Positions 6,490 through 14,618 are shown, numbered from the stretch's first letter. The stretch is DNA of 17,263 nucleotides from an uncultured Collinsella sp. (GCA_937958315.1 CALFGH010000068.1:1-17263); one strand, 5' to 3'. Notes: a model not told the origin generated them from the sequence alone. A program made the numbers and translations.

Positions 6490-7503
6490 ATGAAGCGCAT
6501 CCTTCTCATCGCCACGGGCGGCACCATCGCATCGACCGAGGACGGTAACGGCCTCTCCCCCGCCCTGACCGGTGAGGAACTCGCTCAGAGCGTCCCCGAG
6601 ATCTCGGGCCTCTGCGAGCTCGACGTCGTGCAGCCCATGAACATCGACAGCACCAATATGCGCCCGAGCGACTGGATGCGCATCAGCGATGTCATCGTCG
6701 AAGGCTATGCCGATCACGACGGCTTTGTGGTCCTGCACGGCACCGACACCATGAGCTACACCGCGGCAGCGCTTTCCTATCTGATTCAGGACAGTCCCAA
6801 GCCCATCGTACTCACCGGCTCGCAAAAGCCCATGGGTAACCCCTTTACCGATGCCAAACTCAACCTGTACCAGAGCCTGCTCTATGCGCTCGACGAGCAT
6901 TCACACGACGTCTCGATCGTGTTTGGCGGCGTCGCCATTGCCGGCACGCGCGCCCGCAAGCAGCGCACCATGAGCTTTAACGCGTTCATTAGTGTCAACT
7001 ATCCGCCCATTGCCTACATCCGCAACGACCGCATTGTGCGCAACGGGCTTCACGGCACGCATCAGGGCGAAAACCCGGTGCGTTTCTACGACAGCATCGA
7101 CCCGCGCGTGTTTGTCCTTAAGCTCACGCCCGGCGTGAACCCGGGTATCCTGGACGCCCTTGCCGATAGCTACGACGCCGTGATTCTGGAGACCTTTGGC
7201 ATTGGCGGTATCCCCGAGTTCGGCGAGTCCGGCGAATCATTCCAGGAGGCGATTTTCCGCTGGGTCGATTCGGGCCGCACCGTCGTTATGACCACGCAGG
7301 TCCCCGAGGAGGGCCTTGACCTGGGTGTTTATGAGGTCGGCCGTGCCTACGCCGACCATCCAGGTATTTTGCGCGGCGACGATATGACCACCGAAACGCT
7401 CGTGGCCAAGACCATGTGGGCGCTCGGCCAGTCACGCGATGCGGCCGAGATTCAGCGCCTGTTTTACAGCCAAGTCAACCACGACCGTATCCCGATGGCG
7501 TAG
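6490..7503 (+). CDS. ansA: L-asparaginase, type I-like
   Basis: A 337-residue asparaginase/glutaminase-family enzyme, hydrolysing asparagine to aspartate and ammonia. The first active-site motif is at the very start (LLIATGGTIAS, nucleophile T12) and the second is HGTDTM at 83-88 (T85, D86); the LTGSQKPM segment at about 112-119 supplies the catalytic lysine. The small C-terminal domain continues to the end (TTQVPEEGLDLGVYEVGR), where type I enzymes bind allosteric asparagine. No signal peptide is visible, so it is cytoplasmic, which fits type I (low affinity) rather than type II. ATG 6490 is chosen because the first motif must lie near the N-terminus; upstream in-frame codons would cover the promoter. 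It is a single-gene unit divergent from guaA, with a candidate terminator downstream. Confidence 0.93.
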   Translation: MKRILLIATGGTIASTEDGNGLSPALTGEELAQSVPEISGLCELDVVQPMNIDSTNMRPSDWMRISDVIVEGYADHDGFVVLHGTDTMSYTAAALSYLIQDSPKPIVLTGSQKPMGNPFTDAKLNLYQSLLYALDEHSHDVSIVFGGVAIAGTRARKQRTMSFNAFISVNYPPIAYIRNDRIVRNGLHGTHQGENPVRFYDSIDPRVFVLKLTPGVNPGILDALADSYDAVILETFGIGGIPEFGESGESFQEAIFRWVDSGRTVVMTTQVPEEGLDLGVYEVGRAYADHPGILRGDDMTTETLVAKTMWALGQSRDAAEIQRLFYSQVNHDRIPMA

Positions 7504-7510
7504 CTAAAAC

Positions 7511-7577
7511 AAAATCCGCCTCTTTGGGCCTTGTAGGGCACGTGGTACCCCTCGGAACGTGCAAAAAGCGGAGTTTT
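7511..7577 (+). terminator. Candidate terminator after the asparaginase gene
   Basis: A compound hairpin: outer arms AAAATCCGC (7511-7519) and GCGGAGTTTT (7568-7577) with one bulge, inner perfect arms GCACGT (7538-7543) and ACGTGC (7557-7562). The outer arm ends in TTTT. It starts 7 bases after the stop codon. Confidence 0.5.
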
Positions 7578-7812
7578 CAGCATCCGCCCCTTCCGGGAAC
7601 GTTAAAACCGCTGGCTGTAAATTGCCTTTCGACTCGAAAGACTCGTTCCGCGCGCTTGTTATTCCTCATATTATTGAATTTTGTGGATAATCCAAAACAT
7701 TACGCGTCGTATTTGTGGCCCCGGCTGCCGTTAAATTATTGAGGGATGCTGAATACTCGCGTTTTTGCACGCCGCCGTCGGGGGGACCCGTTCAACAAGC
7801 GGCAAATCTAGC
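7578..7812. other. AT-richer spacer without a recognised feature
   Basis: Between the asparaginase terminator and the XRE gene lie about 235 bases that are richer in A and T than the surroundings, for example around 7660-7745. I find no gene with a ribosome site, no RNA gene I recognise and no clear repeat. Confidence 0.4.
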
Positions 7813-7838
7813 AAAAAAGGCTACTCGATACCCTCGAG
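7813..7838 (-). terminator. Weak terminator overlapping the end of the small XRE gene
   Basis: On the minus strand, arms CTCGA (7834-7838) and TCGAG (7824-7828) with a 5-base loop precede TTTTTT (7813-7818). The stem includes the last sense codons and the stop follows it, so it is short and uncertain. Confidence 0.35.
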
Positions 7839-8039
7839 AAGCTCTGACACCGTCATGCCGAGTGCGGGCGCGATCTTAAATAGAACCTTGAGCGTGAAAT
7901 TTGCCGTCCCATCTTCGATTCGGTCGAGGTAGGGTCGGCTGATTCCTGTCGCCACACAAAAATCAACCTTGGAGATACCAAGGTCTCTGCGTGTCTCTTC
8001 GACCCGCCTGCCAAGAATCTGTTTCGCACGTTCGTCCAT
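7821..8039 (-). CDS. Small XRE-family transcriptional regulator
   Basis: A 72-residue protein that is almost entirely one helix-turn-helix domain (about 9-66): LGRRVEETRRDLGISKVDFC as the first helices, then TGISRPYLDRIEDGTANFTL as turn and recognition helix, and LFKIAPALGMTVSELLE to close. There is no room for a ligand or protease domain, so it resembles the small repressors or antitoxin-like regulators that bind a palindrome next to their own gene. Exactly that is present: a perfect 24-bp palindrome sits 30 bases upstream of its start, between it and the divergent 129-aa gene. It most likely represses both. No toxin family is recognised in the partner, so a toxin-antitoxin reading is only a possibility. 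Confidence 0.85.
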   Translation of the reverse strand: MDERAKQILGRRVEETRRDLGISKVDFCVATGISRPYLDRIEDGTANFTLKVLFKIAPALGMTVSELLEGIE

Positions 8040-8068
8040 GCAGCCGAGTTTGAAATGGAGCCGAACAT

Positions 8069-8092
8069 AAACGTAAACTATAGTTTACGTTT
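8069..8092. promoter_or_regulatory. Perfect 24-bp palindromic operator with overlapping divergent -10 boxes
   Basis: The half-site AAACGTAAACTA (8069-8080) is followed immediately by its exact reverse complement (8081-8092). The centre contains TATAGT on both strands (8079-8084 plus, 8077-8082 minus), good -10 hexamers for the two divergent genes; -35 matches are poor on both sides. One repressor dimer here would shut both promoters. Confidence 0.75.
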
Positions 8093-8115
8093 TGCCGAAT
8101 ACACAGGAGTTTTCT

Positions 8116-8505
8116 ATGTCGGGTTCTTCGGTCCGCACGTACCGAGCCACACTTCGCACAAACAGCGCACCGCCCAAGCTCGTCGTCGTTGAAGCAGAAT
8201 GTCTTTCGCCCGATGAGCGCACAGCATTTGCATTGCTATCAAGTCGCGTCGCCGCCGTTTTGGTCCCTTGCCCGGCGCAAGGTGAACTTGCCATCCAATG
8301 CCAAGCGCACAGCTGCTCGCTCAATCAGGCTGCCGTAATCGTAACCAGCCAACACGGCCTGTCGCTCCTTTTGGAAGCCGGCATCGCGCTCGCCCTCCGC
8401 GGCGCCGGATACGAAAACGAGGCCGCCGCCGACATGGTCTTTCAACCACGATCGAGCGGCGGCCTCGCAGCAGCCATCGAATATGCTTGCAGGCTCGTTG
8501 CCTAA
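8116..8505 (+). CDS. Unrecognised 129-aa protein divergent from an XRE regulator
   Basis: I do not recognise this family. The start is ATG 8116 with AGGAG 7 bases upstream; an in-frame TTG at 8092 lies inside the operator and is rejected. The protein is soluble in appearance, with alternating strand-like and helix-like stretches: SVRTYRATLRT, a strand PKLVVVEAEC, a helix SPDERTAFALLSSR, a strand AAVLVPCP, a region QAAVIVTSQHG, a hydrophobic helix LSLLLEAGIALALRG at about 84-98, and an Ala-rich C-terminal helix. It has three or four cysteines, but no paired metal-binding motif. There is no signal peptide, and the hydrophobic helix is too short to call a membrane segment. It shares a palindromic operator with the XRE gene, and its stop lies 9 bases from the convergent DUF1648 gene. 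Confidence 0.7.
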   Translation: MSGSSVRTYRATLRTNSAPPKLVVVEAECLSPDERTAFALLSSRVAAVLVPCPAQGELAIQCQAHSCSLNQAAVIVTSQHGLSLLLEAGIALALRGAGYENEAAADMVFQPRSSGGLAAAIEYACRLVA

Positions 8506-8514
8506 AGGCGCAAG

Positions 8515-8898
8515 CTAAAAGCCCAGGCCAAAGCCCATACCGGTAATCGCCGAATACATAAAGTAGACGTTGATTACGTTGAGAAACACACCCGTGATGC
8601 AGCCGTTTCGCAGGTAGCGCTCGCACACGATGCGCGCCATGGCGGCGGAGTCATCATTGTTTTTAGCCTGGCGTCCCGCCGTAAAGTACGTCGCCACGCT
8701 CAGCAGCAGATTGAGCACCGGCAACGCCAGCAGCTCGTAGCTCTTGCCCCAGCGCGTCGCCTCGCCGGCGGCATTAAACTTCGTTGCCACCTCGGGACCA
8801 ATGTTGGGGATAACACACGCTGCGACCACCAGCGGAATCACCGCAAGTACGAGCAGCGCAATACCCATGTAGCCAGCTTTTTTGCCATATTTAAACAT
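8515..8898 (-). CDS. DUF1648-domain membrane protein (SdpI-like)
   Basis: A 127-residue integral membrane protein. Three hydrophobic segments are visible at about 9-31, 53-75 and 96-122. Between the first two lies the DUF1648 signature, VATKFNAAGEATRWGKSYELL, where the NAAGExxRWG core is diagnostic. The family includes the SdpI immunity and signal protein of Bacillus, but SdpI has more segments; this short form has no known function. It starts 11 bases after the ychF stop in the same direction, with AGGA ahead of the ATG, so it is probably cotranscribed with ychF. Nothing nearby suggests a toxin to be immune to. Confidence 0.75.
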   Translation of the reverse strand: MFKYGKKAGYMGIALLVLAVIPLVVAACVIPNIGPEVATKFNAAGEATRWGKSYELLALPVLNLLLSVATYFTAGRQAKNNDDSAAMARIVCERYLRNGCITGVFLNVINVYFMYSAITGMGFGLGF

Positions 8899-8909
8899 AT
8901 GCGTCGTCC

Positions 8910-9986
<1,077 letters not shown>

Positions 9987-10023
9987 GACAGCTCCTTTTG
10001 GTACAGGTACTTCAAACTGCATA

Positions 10024-10029
10024 AGTATA
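10024..10029 (-). promoter_or_regulatory. -10 element of the ychF promoter
   Basis: TATACT on the minus strand, about 38 bases before the GTG start. No good -35 is visible 17 bases upstream, where a GC-rich hairpin arm lies. Confidence 0.45.
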
Positions 10030-10073
10030 GCGCCGCCGCAGCATCTGGGCGAACCCGGACGCCACGGCGGCGC
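10030..10073. terminator. GC-rich hairpin between the GH4 gene and ychF
   Basis: Perfect 9-bp arms GCGCCGCCG (10030-10038) and CGGCGGCGC (10065-10073) around a 26-base loop. It sits 40 bases after the GH4 stop and would end that transcript, but there is no T run; its far arm abuts the ychF -10 box. Confidence 0.4.
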
Positions 10074-10113
10074 AAATGAAGCAGAGATGAGTGAGAGTTC
10101 GAGACTGCAGTCC

Positions 10114-11457
10114 TTACTTAAGCTCGGGCCAGAAATCCTTGTTGGCCTCGATGAGCTCGTCCAGGATCTGCTTAGCAACGCTCGCCGAAGGAATGGTCTT
10201 GGAGAGCGTGAGTGCCTGCCAGAGCTTCTGGTAGCTGCCCTCGACCCAAGCCTGGACAACGAGCTTCTCGACGGAAACCTGCTGCTCCATGAGACCCTTC
10301 TGGAACTGCGGAATCGGGCCCTGGCAGATCTTCTCAAAGCCGTTGGAGCCGACGATGCAAGGCACCTCGACCATGGCCGTCGGGTCGAAGTTGGGCACAG
10401 CGCCATCGTTGGGGACGATCAGCAGGAAGCGCTCGAGCGTGTTCTCGGCCAGTGCGCAGGCAAGGTCGACGATGTAGTTGGCATGTACATCTGGCTCAAA
10501 GCCGCCGTCCTTGGCAGTACCCTTGGCGATGATGTCGCGGCAAGCACCAAAGACCTTCTTCTCGCGGCCGTCCATAACCTCATTGGCGCGAGTGTAGTTG
10601 GGATCAGACGTCTCGACGACATAGTCCGGGTACAGGTAATACTTGAGGTAGGTATTGGGAATCGTCTCGGGATCGACAGCATAGACATCCTTGGCCTTGC
10701 CGAAGGTGTGAATCCAGCTCTCCTCGACATGCTGCTCCTTACCGGCCTCGTGCTCGATGCCGTCCAGGTAGCCGTTCTTAGCCATGTGCTCCTTAATCTG
10801 CGGCATGAGGTCGTTACCATCCTTGTCGTAGATTTTGCTCCACCAACCAAAGTGGTTGAGGCCGTAGTAGCTATACTGCAGCTCGCGACGATCCTTGATG
10901 CCGCACATACGGCTCATCTTATCCATGAGGTCGATCGGCATGTCGCAGATGTTGATGATGCGGCTGTTGGGGCGCAGCACGCGGCAGGCCTCGGCGACGA
11001 TGGCCGCGGGGTTGGAGTAGTTGAGCATCCAGGCGTTGGGGCTGTACTTCTCCATGTAGTCGAGGATCTCGATGACGCCGCCGATGGAGCGCATGCCGTA
11101 GGCGATACCGCCGGCACCGCAGGTCTCTTGGCCAACGCAGCCGTACTTGAGAGGAATCTTCTCGTCGAGCTCACGCATGGCGTACAGGCCGACGCGGATG
11201 TGAGCGAGGACGAAGTCAGTACCGGTAAAAGCGGTCTCGGGGTCGGTGGTGTAGTTGAACTCAACCTCGGGGGCGTTCTCGTGGAAGTAGATCTCGCAGG
11301 CCTTGGCCACGGTCTCCTGGCGCTCGGCGTTGTTGTCGTAGAAGGTCACCTTGTTGACCGGGAAGCGGTCGCGCTCCTCAAGCAGCATCAGAGCGATGCC
11401 CGGGGTGAAGGTAGAGCCACCGCCGGCAATGGTCACGGCATAGTTTTTCTTGGACAT
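10114..11457 (-). CDS. 6-phospho-alpha-glucosidase, glycoside hydrolase family 4
   Basis: A 447-residue GH4 enzyme; relatives such as GlvA and MalH are about 440. GH4 enzymes use NAD+ and a divalent metal to open 6-phospho-glucosides by an oxidation-elimination route. The N-terminal Rossmann motif is VTIAGGGSTFTPG (8-20). The metal-binding cysteine is C171 in the motif CDMP, which in this family marks 6-phospho-alpha-glucosidases (beta enzymes usually have CNVP, alpha-galactosidases CHS). The second ligand is H202 in GLNHFGWW. It is therefore predicted to split maltose-6-phosphate or similar alpha-glucoside phosphates into glucose-6-phosphate and an aglycone. The gene lies 154 bases downstream of the EIICB gene, which would supply the substrate, and has an AGGAGG site. 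Exact substrate (maltose, trehalulose, palatinose, maltitol) cannot be read from sequence. Confidence 0.9.
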   Translation of the reverse strand: MSKKNYAVTIAGGGSTFTPGIALMLLEERDRFPVNKVTFYDNNAERQETVAKACEIYFHENAPEVEFNYTTDPETAFTGTDFVLAHIRVGLYAMRELDEKIPLKYGCVGQETCGAGGIAYGMRSIGGVIEILDYMEKYSPNAWMLNYSNPAAIVAEACRVLRPNSRIINICDMPIDLMDKMSRMCGIKDRRELQYSYYGLNHFGWWSKIYDKDGNDLMPQIKEHMAKNGYLDGIEHEAGKEQHVEESWIHTFGKAKDVYAVDPETIPNTYLKYYLYPDYVVETSDPNYTRANEVMDGREKKVFGACRDIIAKGTAKDGGFEPDVHANYIVDLACALAENTLERFLLIVPNDGAVPNFDPTAMVEVPCIVGSNGFEKICQGPIPQFQKGLMEQQVSVEKLVVQAWVEGSYQKLWQALTLSKTIPSASVAKQILDELIEANKDFWPELK

Positions 11458-11553
11458 GATGTCCTCCTCATTCTGGCCGCTTGCTCAATCCATCCCCGTA
11501 CGCGGCCTGCACGGTTTGGAATTGTTACCTAGAAGTGGAGTTTTTATCTCTGG

Positions 11554-11593
11554 AATCGGCCTTGCGGTGCATACCGGCTCTGCAAGGCCGATT
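11554..11593. other. Intercistronic hairpin between EIICB and GH4 genes
   Basis: Perfect 12-bp arms AATCGGCCTTGC (11554-11565) and GCAAGGCCGATT (11582-11593) with a 16-base loop, 18 bases after the EIICB stop. No T run follows on the minus strand, so it is more likely an mRNA stability or processing element than a full terminator. Confidence 0.55.
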
Positions 11594-11611
11594 GTTTCGA
11601 TGGACGATGGT

Positions 11612-13222
11612 TTACAGAAGAGTCTCGAACTTCAGAAGACTCTCGAACTTCTCGCGAACCTGCGGGACGCTAAGGCCGACGATGACCTGGATTGACTGAC
11701 CTTGGACCACCAAGCCATGCGTACCGATCGCCTTGAAGGAAGCCTCGGGTGCAACGACGCTCTTGTCCTTGACGTTAACGCGCAGACGGGTAGCGCAGTT
11801 CGTTACATCGATGATGTTATCCGTGCCACCGAGCAGATCGAGGATGTTCTCGGCAAGCACCAAGCGCTCATCATCTTTACTCTGGGCGACCGATTTGCCA
11901 GCAGCAGCACCGCCCTGCTTTTGCTTGTAGTCGGCCTTGGACTTGAGCTCGACCTCAACATCGTCATCCTCGCGACCGGGGGTCTTAAAGTCGAACTTGA
12001 CGATCAGGAAACGGAAGACCACGACCCAAAGGGCGGTAAAGCACAGACCGACAAGGATGGAGATGGCGTACTGCAGACCGTGTGCGGCCCAAAGGGGCAG
12101 CCAGTCCCACGAGAGCATCGAGATGATGCCGCCGTCGAAGATGCCCACGACACCAAGGAGGTTTTGAGCCATGCAGCCGAGCGCTCCGAGCACGCAGTGG
12201 ACGACGAACAGGCCGGGCGCGATGAACAGGAAGGTGAAGTCAAGCGGCTCGGTGATACCGCAAAGCATAGCGGTAAGGGTGACCGGGATCAGCAGAGCCT
12301 TGACGCGCTGCTTGCGCTCGGGTTTGGCGGTCATATAAAACGCAATGGCGACGCCAAGCGAGCCGAAGACCTTAGTCCAACCAGGGCAGGTATAGGCAGC
12401 CCAGGGTGCGGCATCCTTAAGAGCAATGCTCGGATCGGCAGCCAGTTGGGGCAGGATGTTGGCCCAAGCAGCAAAGATGCCACCGTTGACCGCCGCGTTG
12501 TCGTAATAGAACGGCGTATAGATAAAGTGGTGCAGGCCTGTAGGGATCAGCACGCGCTCGAAGAAAGCAAAGACGCCCACGCCGAACGTACCGGCGGAAA
12601 GGATGAATCCCTGGAAGGCGGAGATAGCAGCCTGGACATGCGGCCACACCAGGCAGGCGATAAGAGCGACCGGAACCATAACGAAGAAACCGATCATATA
12701 GATGAACACGGAGCCCGAGAACACGCCCAACCACTCAGGAAGTTCGGTGTCGAAGTACTTGTTGTGAAGCATCGTGGCGATACCAGAAATGATAAGCGCG
12801 CCCATGATGCCCATATCAAGCGTTTTGATGCTTGCGATAGTGGCAAGACCAGTACCGCTGCCCGCCTCGACAGAGTAGTCGACCCCAAAGACAGGGCCCC
12901 ACTGCCCCAAGATTGTGCTTACAAAGTAGTTGAAGGTAAGGTAGATGGCCAAAGCCTCCATGCAGCAGCGAGCGTTCTGCTTGTTCGCGAGCGAGATTGG
13001 CAACGCTACGCAAAACAGCAACGGCATCTGGTTAAAGAGCGTCCAACCACCCTGGAGCAGCACATTCCAGCAATCAAACCAAAGATGGCCCGCAGTGGCC
13101 ATCTCGCCAAAGATCGCCTCGGTGGTAAACAACGTACCCAGGCCGACGACGATTCCGGAAAATGCGAAAAGAATTGCAGGCGTGTACATTGCACCGCCAA
13201 AACGTTGTATCTTTTGCATCAT
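11612..13222 (-). CDS. PTS alpha-glucoside-type transporter subunit EIICB
   Basis: A 536-residue membrane permease of the glucose/glucoside PTS family, resembling MalP, GlvC and AglA. It imports and phosphorylates an alpha-glucoside. The EIIC part (about 1-410) has many membrane segments, the loop FERVLIPTGLHHFIYTPF (221-238) and the GITEP motif (322-326). After a charged linker (410-455) comes EIIB, with the phosphorylated cysteine C476 in DVTNCATRLRV. No EIIA domain is present, so it must use a trans EIIA, probably of the glucose type. I start at the double ATG (MMQKIQRFGGAM), which matches relatives; a GAGGGGG site lies upstream. An upstream in-frame ATG (13246) would cover that site. The last residues FESLLK-FETLL reflect an 18-bp tandem duplication. 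It is cotranscribed with the GH4 gene. Confidence 0.92.
   Translation of the reverse strand: MMQKIQRFGGAMYTPAILFAFSGIVVGLGTLFTTEAIFGEMATAGHLWFDCWNVLLQGGWTLFNQMPLLFCVALPISLANKQNARCCMEALAIYLTFNYFVSTILGQWGPVFGVDYSVEAGSGTGLATIASIKTLDMGIMGALIISGIATMLHNKYFDTELPEWLGVFSGSVFIYMIGFFVMVPVALIACLVWPHVQAAISAFQGFILSAGTFGVGVFAFFERVLIPTGLHHFIYTPFYYDNAAVNGGIFAAWANILPQLAADPSIALKDAAPWAAYTCPGWTKVFGSLGVAIAFYMTAKPERKQRVKALLIPVTLTAMLCGITEPLDFTFLFIAPGLFVVHCVLGALGCMAQNLLGVVGIFDGGIISMLSWDWLPLWAAHGLQYAISILVGLCFTALWVVVFRFLIVKFDFKTPGREDDDVEVELKSKADYKQKQGGAAAGKSVAQSKDDERLVLAENILDLLGGTDNIIDVTNCATRLRVNVKDKSVVAPEASFKAIGTHGLVVQGQSIQVIVGLSVPQVREKFESLLKFETLL
11620..11651. repeat. 18-bp tandem near-duplication at the EIICB 3' end
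   Basis: GAGTCTCGAACTTC at 11620-11633 recurs as GACTCTCGAACTTC at 11638-11651, a period of 18 bases with one mismatch. In the protein it gives FESLLK followed by FETLL and the stop. Confidence 0.6.
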
Positions 13223-13248
13223 GACGGGGAATCCCCCTCTCTTCATTC

Positions 13249-13292
13249 GGAGCGACTGCGGTTTTGGCTTCACTCGAGACCGCAGACGCTCC
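13249..13292 (-). promoter_or_regulatory. Strong stem-loop in the EIICB mRNA leader
   Basis: Arms GGAGCGACTGCGGT (13249-13262) and ACCGCAGACGCTCC (13279-13292) pair over 14 positions with a single A-A mismatch; the loop is 16 bases. It ends 26 bases before the EIICB start. No T run follows, so it is not a plain terminator; an antiterminator-type or translation-control element is possible. Confidence 0.5.
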
Positions 13293-13359
13293 GTTTGCGT
13301 GTACCTCGTGCAATAGGACGGGTGGGCCCGCTTCCCTGACTTCTTGCGCTTCTATTTTT

Positions 13360-13365
13360 ATCATA
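13360..13365 (-). promoter_or_regulatory. Extended -10 of the EIICB-GH4 promoter
   Basis: On the minus strand TGATATGAT fits an extended -10 (TGn plus TATGAT). The -35 region is weak. Operator A begins three bases upstream, inside the promoter spacer. Confidence 0.45.
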
Positions 13366-13367
13366 TC

Positions 13368-13383
13368 ACTTATCTAGACAAGT
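13368..13383. promoter_or_regulatory. GntR/HutC-type operator A
   Basis: ACTTATCTAGACAAGT matches the palindrome ACTTGTCTAGACAAGT at 15 of 16 positions, the form bound by many GntR/HutC regulators. It lies in the leftward promoter, where binding would repress the EIICB-GH4 operon. Confidence 0.7.
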
Positions 13384-13403
13384 TAGCATAAATACTACGG
13401 TCG

Positions 13404-13433
13404 GTAAACGGTTGATTATTGGCCGTAAACGGT
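13404..13433. repeat. Direct repeats of GTAAACGGT
   Basis: GTAAACGGT occurs at 13404-13412 and 13425-13433, 21 bp apart, two helical turns. Each resembles one side of a LacI/CcpA-type site with its central CG, but the second halves do not match a cre consensus. Confidence 0.45.
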
Positions 13434-13498
13434 ATATGTCCAGTATTTCGCCTGTTAAATCTGATATAGCTGATGGCTGCATTTCATTTTTCTTTTCT

Positions 13499-13514
13499 AC
13501 TTGTCTAGATATGC
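13499..13514. promoter_or_regulatory. GntR/HutC-type operator B
   Basis: ACTTGTCTAGATATGC keeps a perfect left half and centre of the same palindrome, with changes in the right half. It ends one base before the -35 of the dehydrogenase promoter and lies 131 bp from operator A, which would allow looping. Confidence 0.6.
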
Positions 13515-13543
13515 TTGTATAAGGATGTTTACATACCTATACT
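13515..13543 (+). promoter_or_regulatory. Promoter of the dehydrogenase-GntR operon
   Basis: A -35 TTGTAT (13515-13520), 17-bp spacer and -10 TATACT (13538-13543), about 37 bases before the ATG. Confidence 0.65.
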
Positions 13544-13579
13544 TCATTACAACATTCACCGCCACGTTAAGGAGTCACC

Positions 13580-14605
13580 ATGAAAAGCGCGGTCTTCTAT
13601 GGAAAGCACGACCTCAGAGTCGAGGAATCGGCAAAGCCAGCCGTGGGCAGGCGCGACGTTCTGATCAACGTCAAAGCTTGCGGCGTCTGCGGTACCGACG
13701 TGCATATCTATGAAGGCGACAAGGGTGCAGCCGACGTTACCCCGCCCACAATCCTTGGTCATGAGTTTGCGGGCGTTGTCGAGGCCGTGGGCAGCGACGT
13801 CGCTGGCTTTAAACCGGGCGATCGCGTGTGCATCGACCCAAACCATCCTTGCGGCTGCTGCGAACCCTGCCGCGACGGAATCAACCACTACTGCGAGCAT
13901 ATGACCGGTTACGGCACCACCGTTAACGGCGGCTTTGCCGAGTACTGCTCCGTCGATATGCAGCAAGTCTACAAGTTGGGCGATCACACCAGCTTTGAGC
14001 AGGGTGCTATGACCGAGCCCGTCGCCTGCTGCCTGCACGGCATCGATATGTGCAATATCAAGCCCGGCAGCACAGTTGTCGTTATTGGCGGTGGCATGAT
14101 CGGTCTGCTCATGATGCAGCTTGCTAAAAACGCCGGCGCCACCAAGGTTGTCTTGCTCGAGCCCGTCGAAGGCAAGCGCGAGGTTGCGCTCAAACTCGGC
14201 GCCGACCTGGCAATTGATTCCATCCACGAGGACGTCCCGGCCCGCCTGAAGCAGGAGGGCGTCGGCAACGTCGATGTCGTTATCGAGTGTGTTGGCAAGC
14301 CCGTCACCATCGAGCAGGCCATCCAGATCGCCGGCCACAAGGCTACGGTCATGATGTTCGGCCTCACCAAGCCCGATGAGACAATCACCGTCAAGCCCTT
14401 CGAGGTCTTCCAGAAGGAGCTTGTGCTTACCTCGTCCTACATCAACCCTTATACGCAGCGTCGCGCGCTCGAGCTCATCGACTCTGGCAGGCTCGACGTA
14501 TCCTCGATGGTCGCCAAGGTGGCTTCCCTCGACGAACTCGGCGCCATCCTGTCAGACCCAGCTCTGCGTGCTATGGGTAAATATATAATCGACCCCAGCA
14601 AGTAA
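13580..14605 (+). CDS. Zinc-dependent medium-chain alcohol/polyol dehydrogenase
   Basis: A 341-residue cytoplasmic enzyme of the zinc-binding medium-chain dehydrogenase family (sorbitol or threonine dehydrogenase-like). Catalytic zinc ligands are C37 in CGVCGTDVH and H61/E62 in GHEFAG, with E146 nearby. The structural zinc site is complete: C91, C94, C97 and C105. The Rossmann motif VVVIGGGMIGLLMMQLAK (167-184) is followed by E196 of LLEPVEGKR, an acidic residue at the end of strand two that favours NAD. AAGGAG precedes the ATG. It is divergent from the EIICB-GH4 operon, cotranscribed with the GntR gene, and its promoter carries the same type of operator, so it probably acts on a product of the imported sugar. 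Sorbitol or another polyol is a guess; the substrate cannot be assigned. Confidence 0.88.
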   Translation: MKSAVFYGKHDLRVEESAKPAVGRRDVLINVKACGVCGTDVHIYEGDKGAADVTPPTILGHEFAGVVEAVGSDVAGFKPGDRVCIDPNHPCGCCEPCRDGINHYCEHMTGYGTTVNGGFAEYCSVDMQQVYKLGDHTSFEQGAMTEPVACCLHGIDMCNIKPGSTVVVIGGGMIGLLMMQLAKNAGATKVVLLEPVEGKREVALKLGADLAIDSIHEDVPARLKQEGVGNVDVVIECVGKPVTIEQAIQIAGHKATVMMFGLTKPDETITVKPFEVFQKELVLTSSYINPYTQRRALELIDSGRLDVSSMVAKVASLDELGAILSDPALRAMGKYIIDPSK

Positions 14606-14618
14606 ATCGATCGACACC

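Larger units (their letters stand above)
13223..13579. promoter_or_regulatory. Divergent control region of the alpha-glucoside locus
   Basis: These 357 bases between the EIICB and dehydrogenase starts hold, from left, a small RBS-side palindrome (GGGGA/TCCCC near 13229-13240), a leader hairpin, a leftward -10, GntR-like operator A, two GTAAACGGT direct repeats, operator B and the rightward promoter. The centre is much richer in A and T than the genes. Confidence 0.6.

Noticed and set aside
7416..7742. 108-codon plus-strand frame after the asparaginase gene
   Set aside because: It begins inside the asparaginase gene in another frame, crosses the terminator hairpin and has no ribosome site.
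9987..10406. Long N-terminal extension of ychF
   Set aside because: It overlaps the GH4 gene in another frame and lies upstream of the GTG start with AAGGAG; relatives start just before GLPNVGKST.
11702..13339. 545-codon plus-strand frame opposite the EIICB gene
   Set aside because: Antisense to a PTS permease with clear GITEP and EIIB cysteine motifs; charged repetitive composition with no domain.
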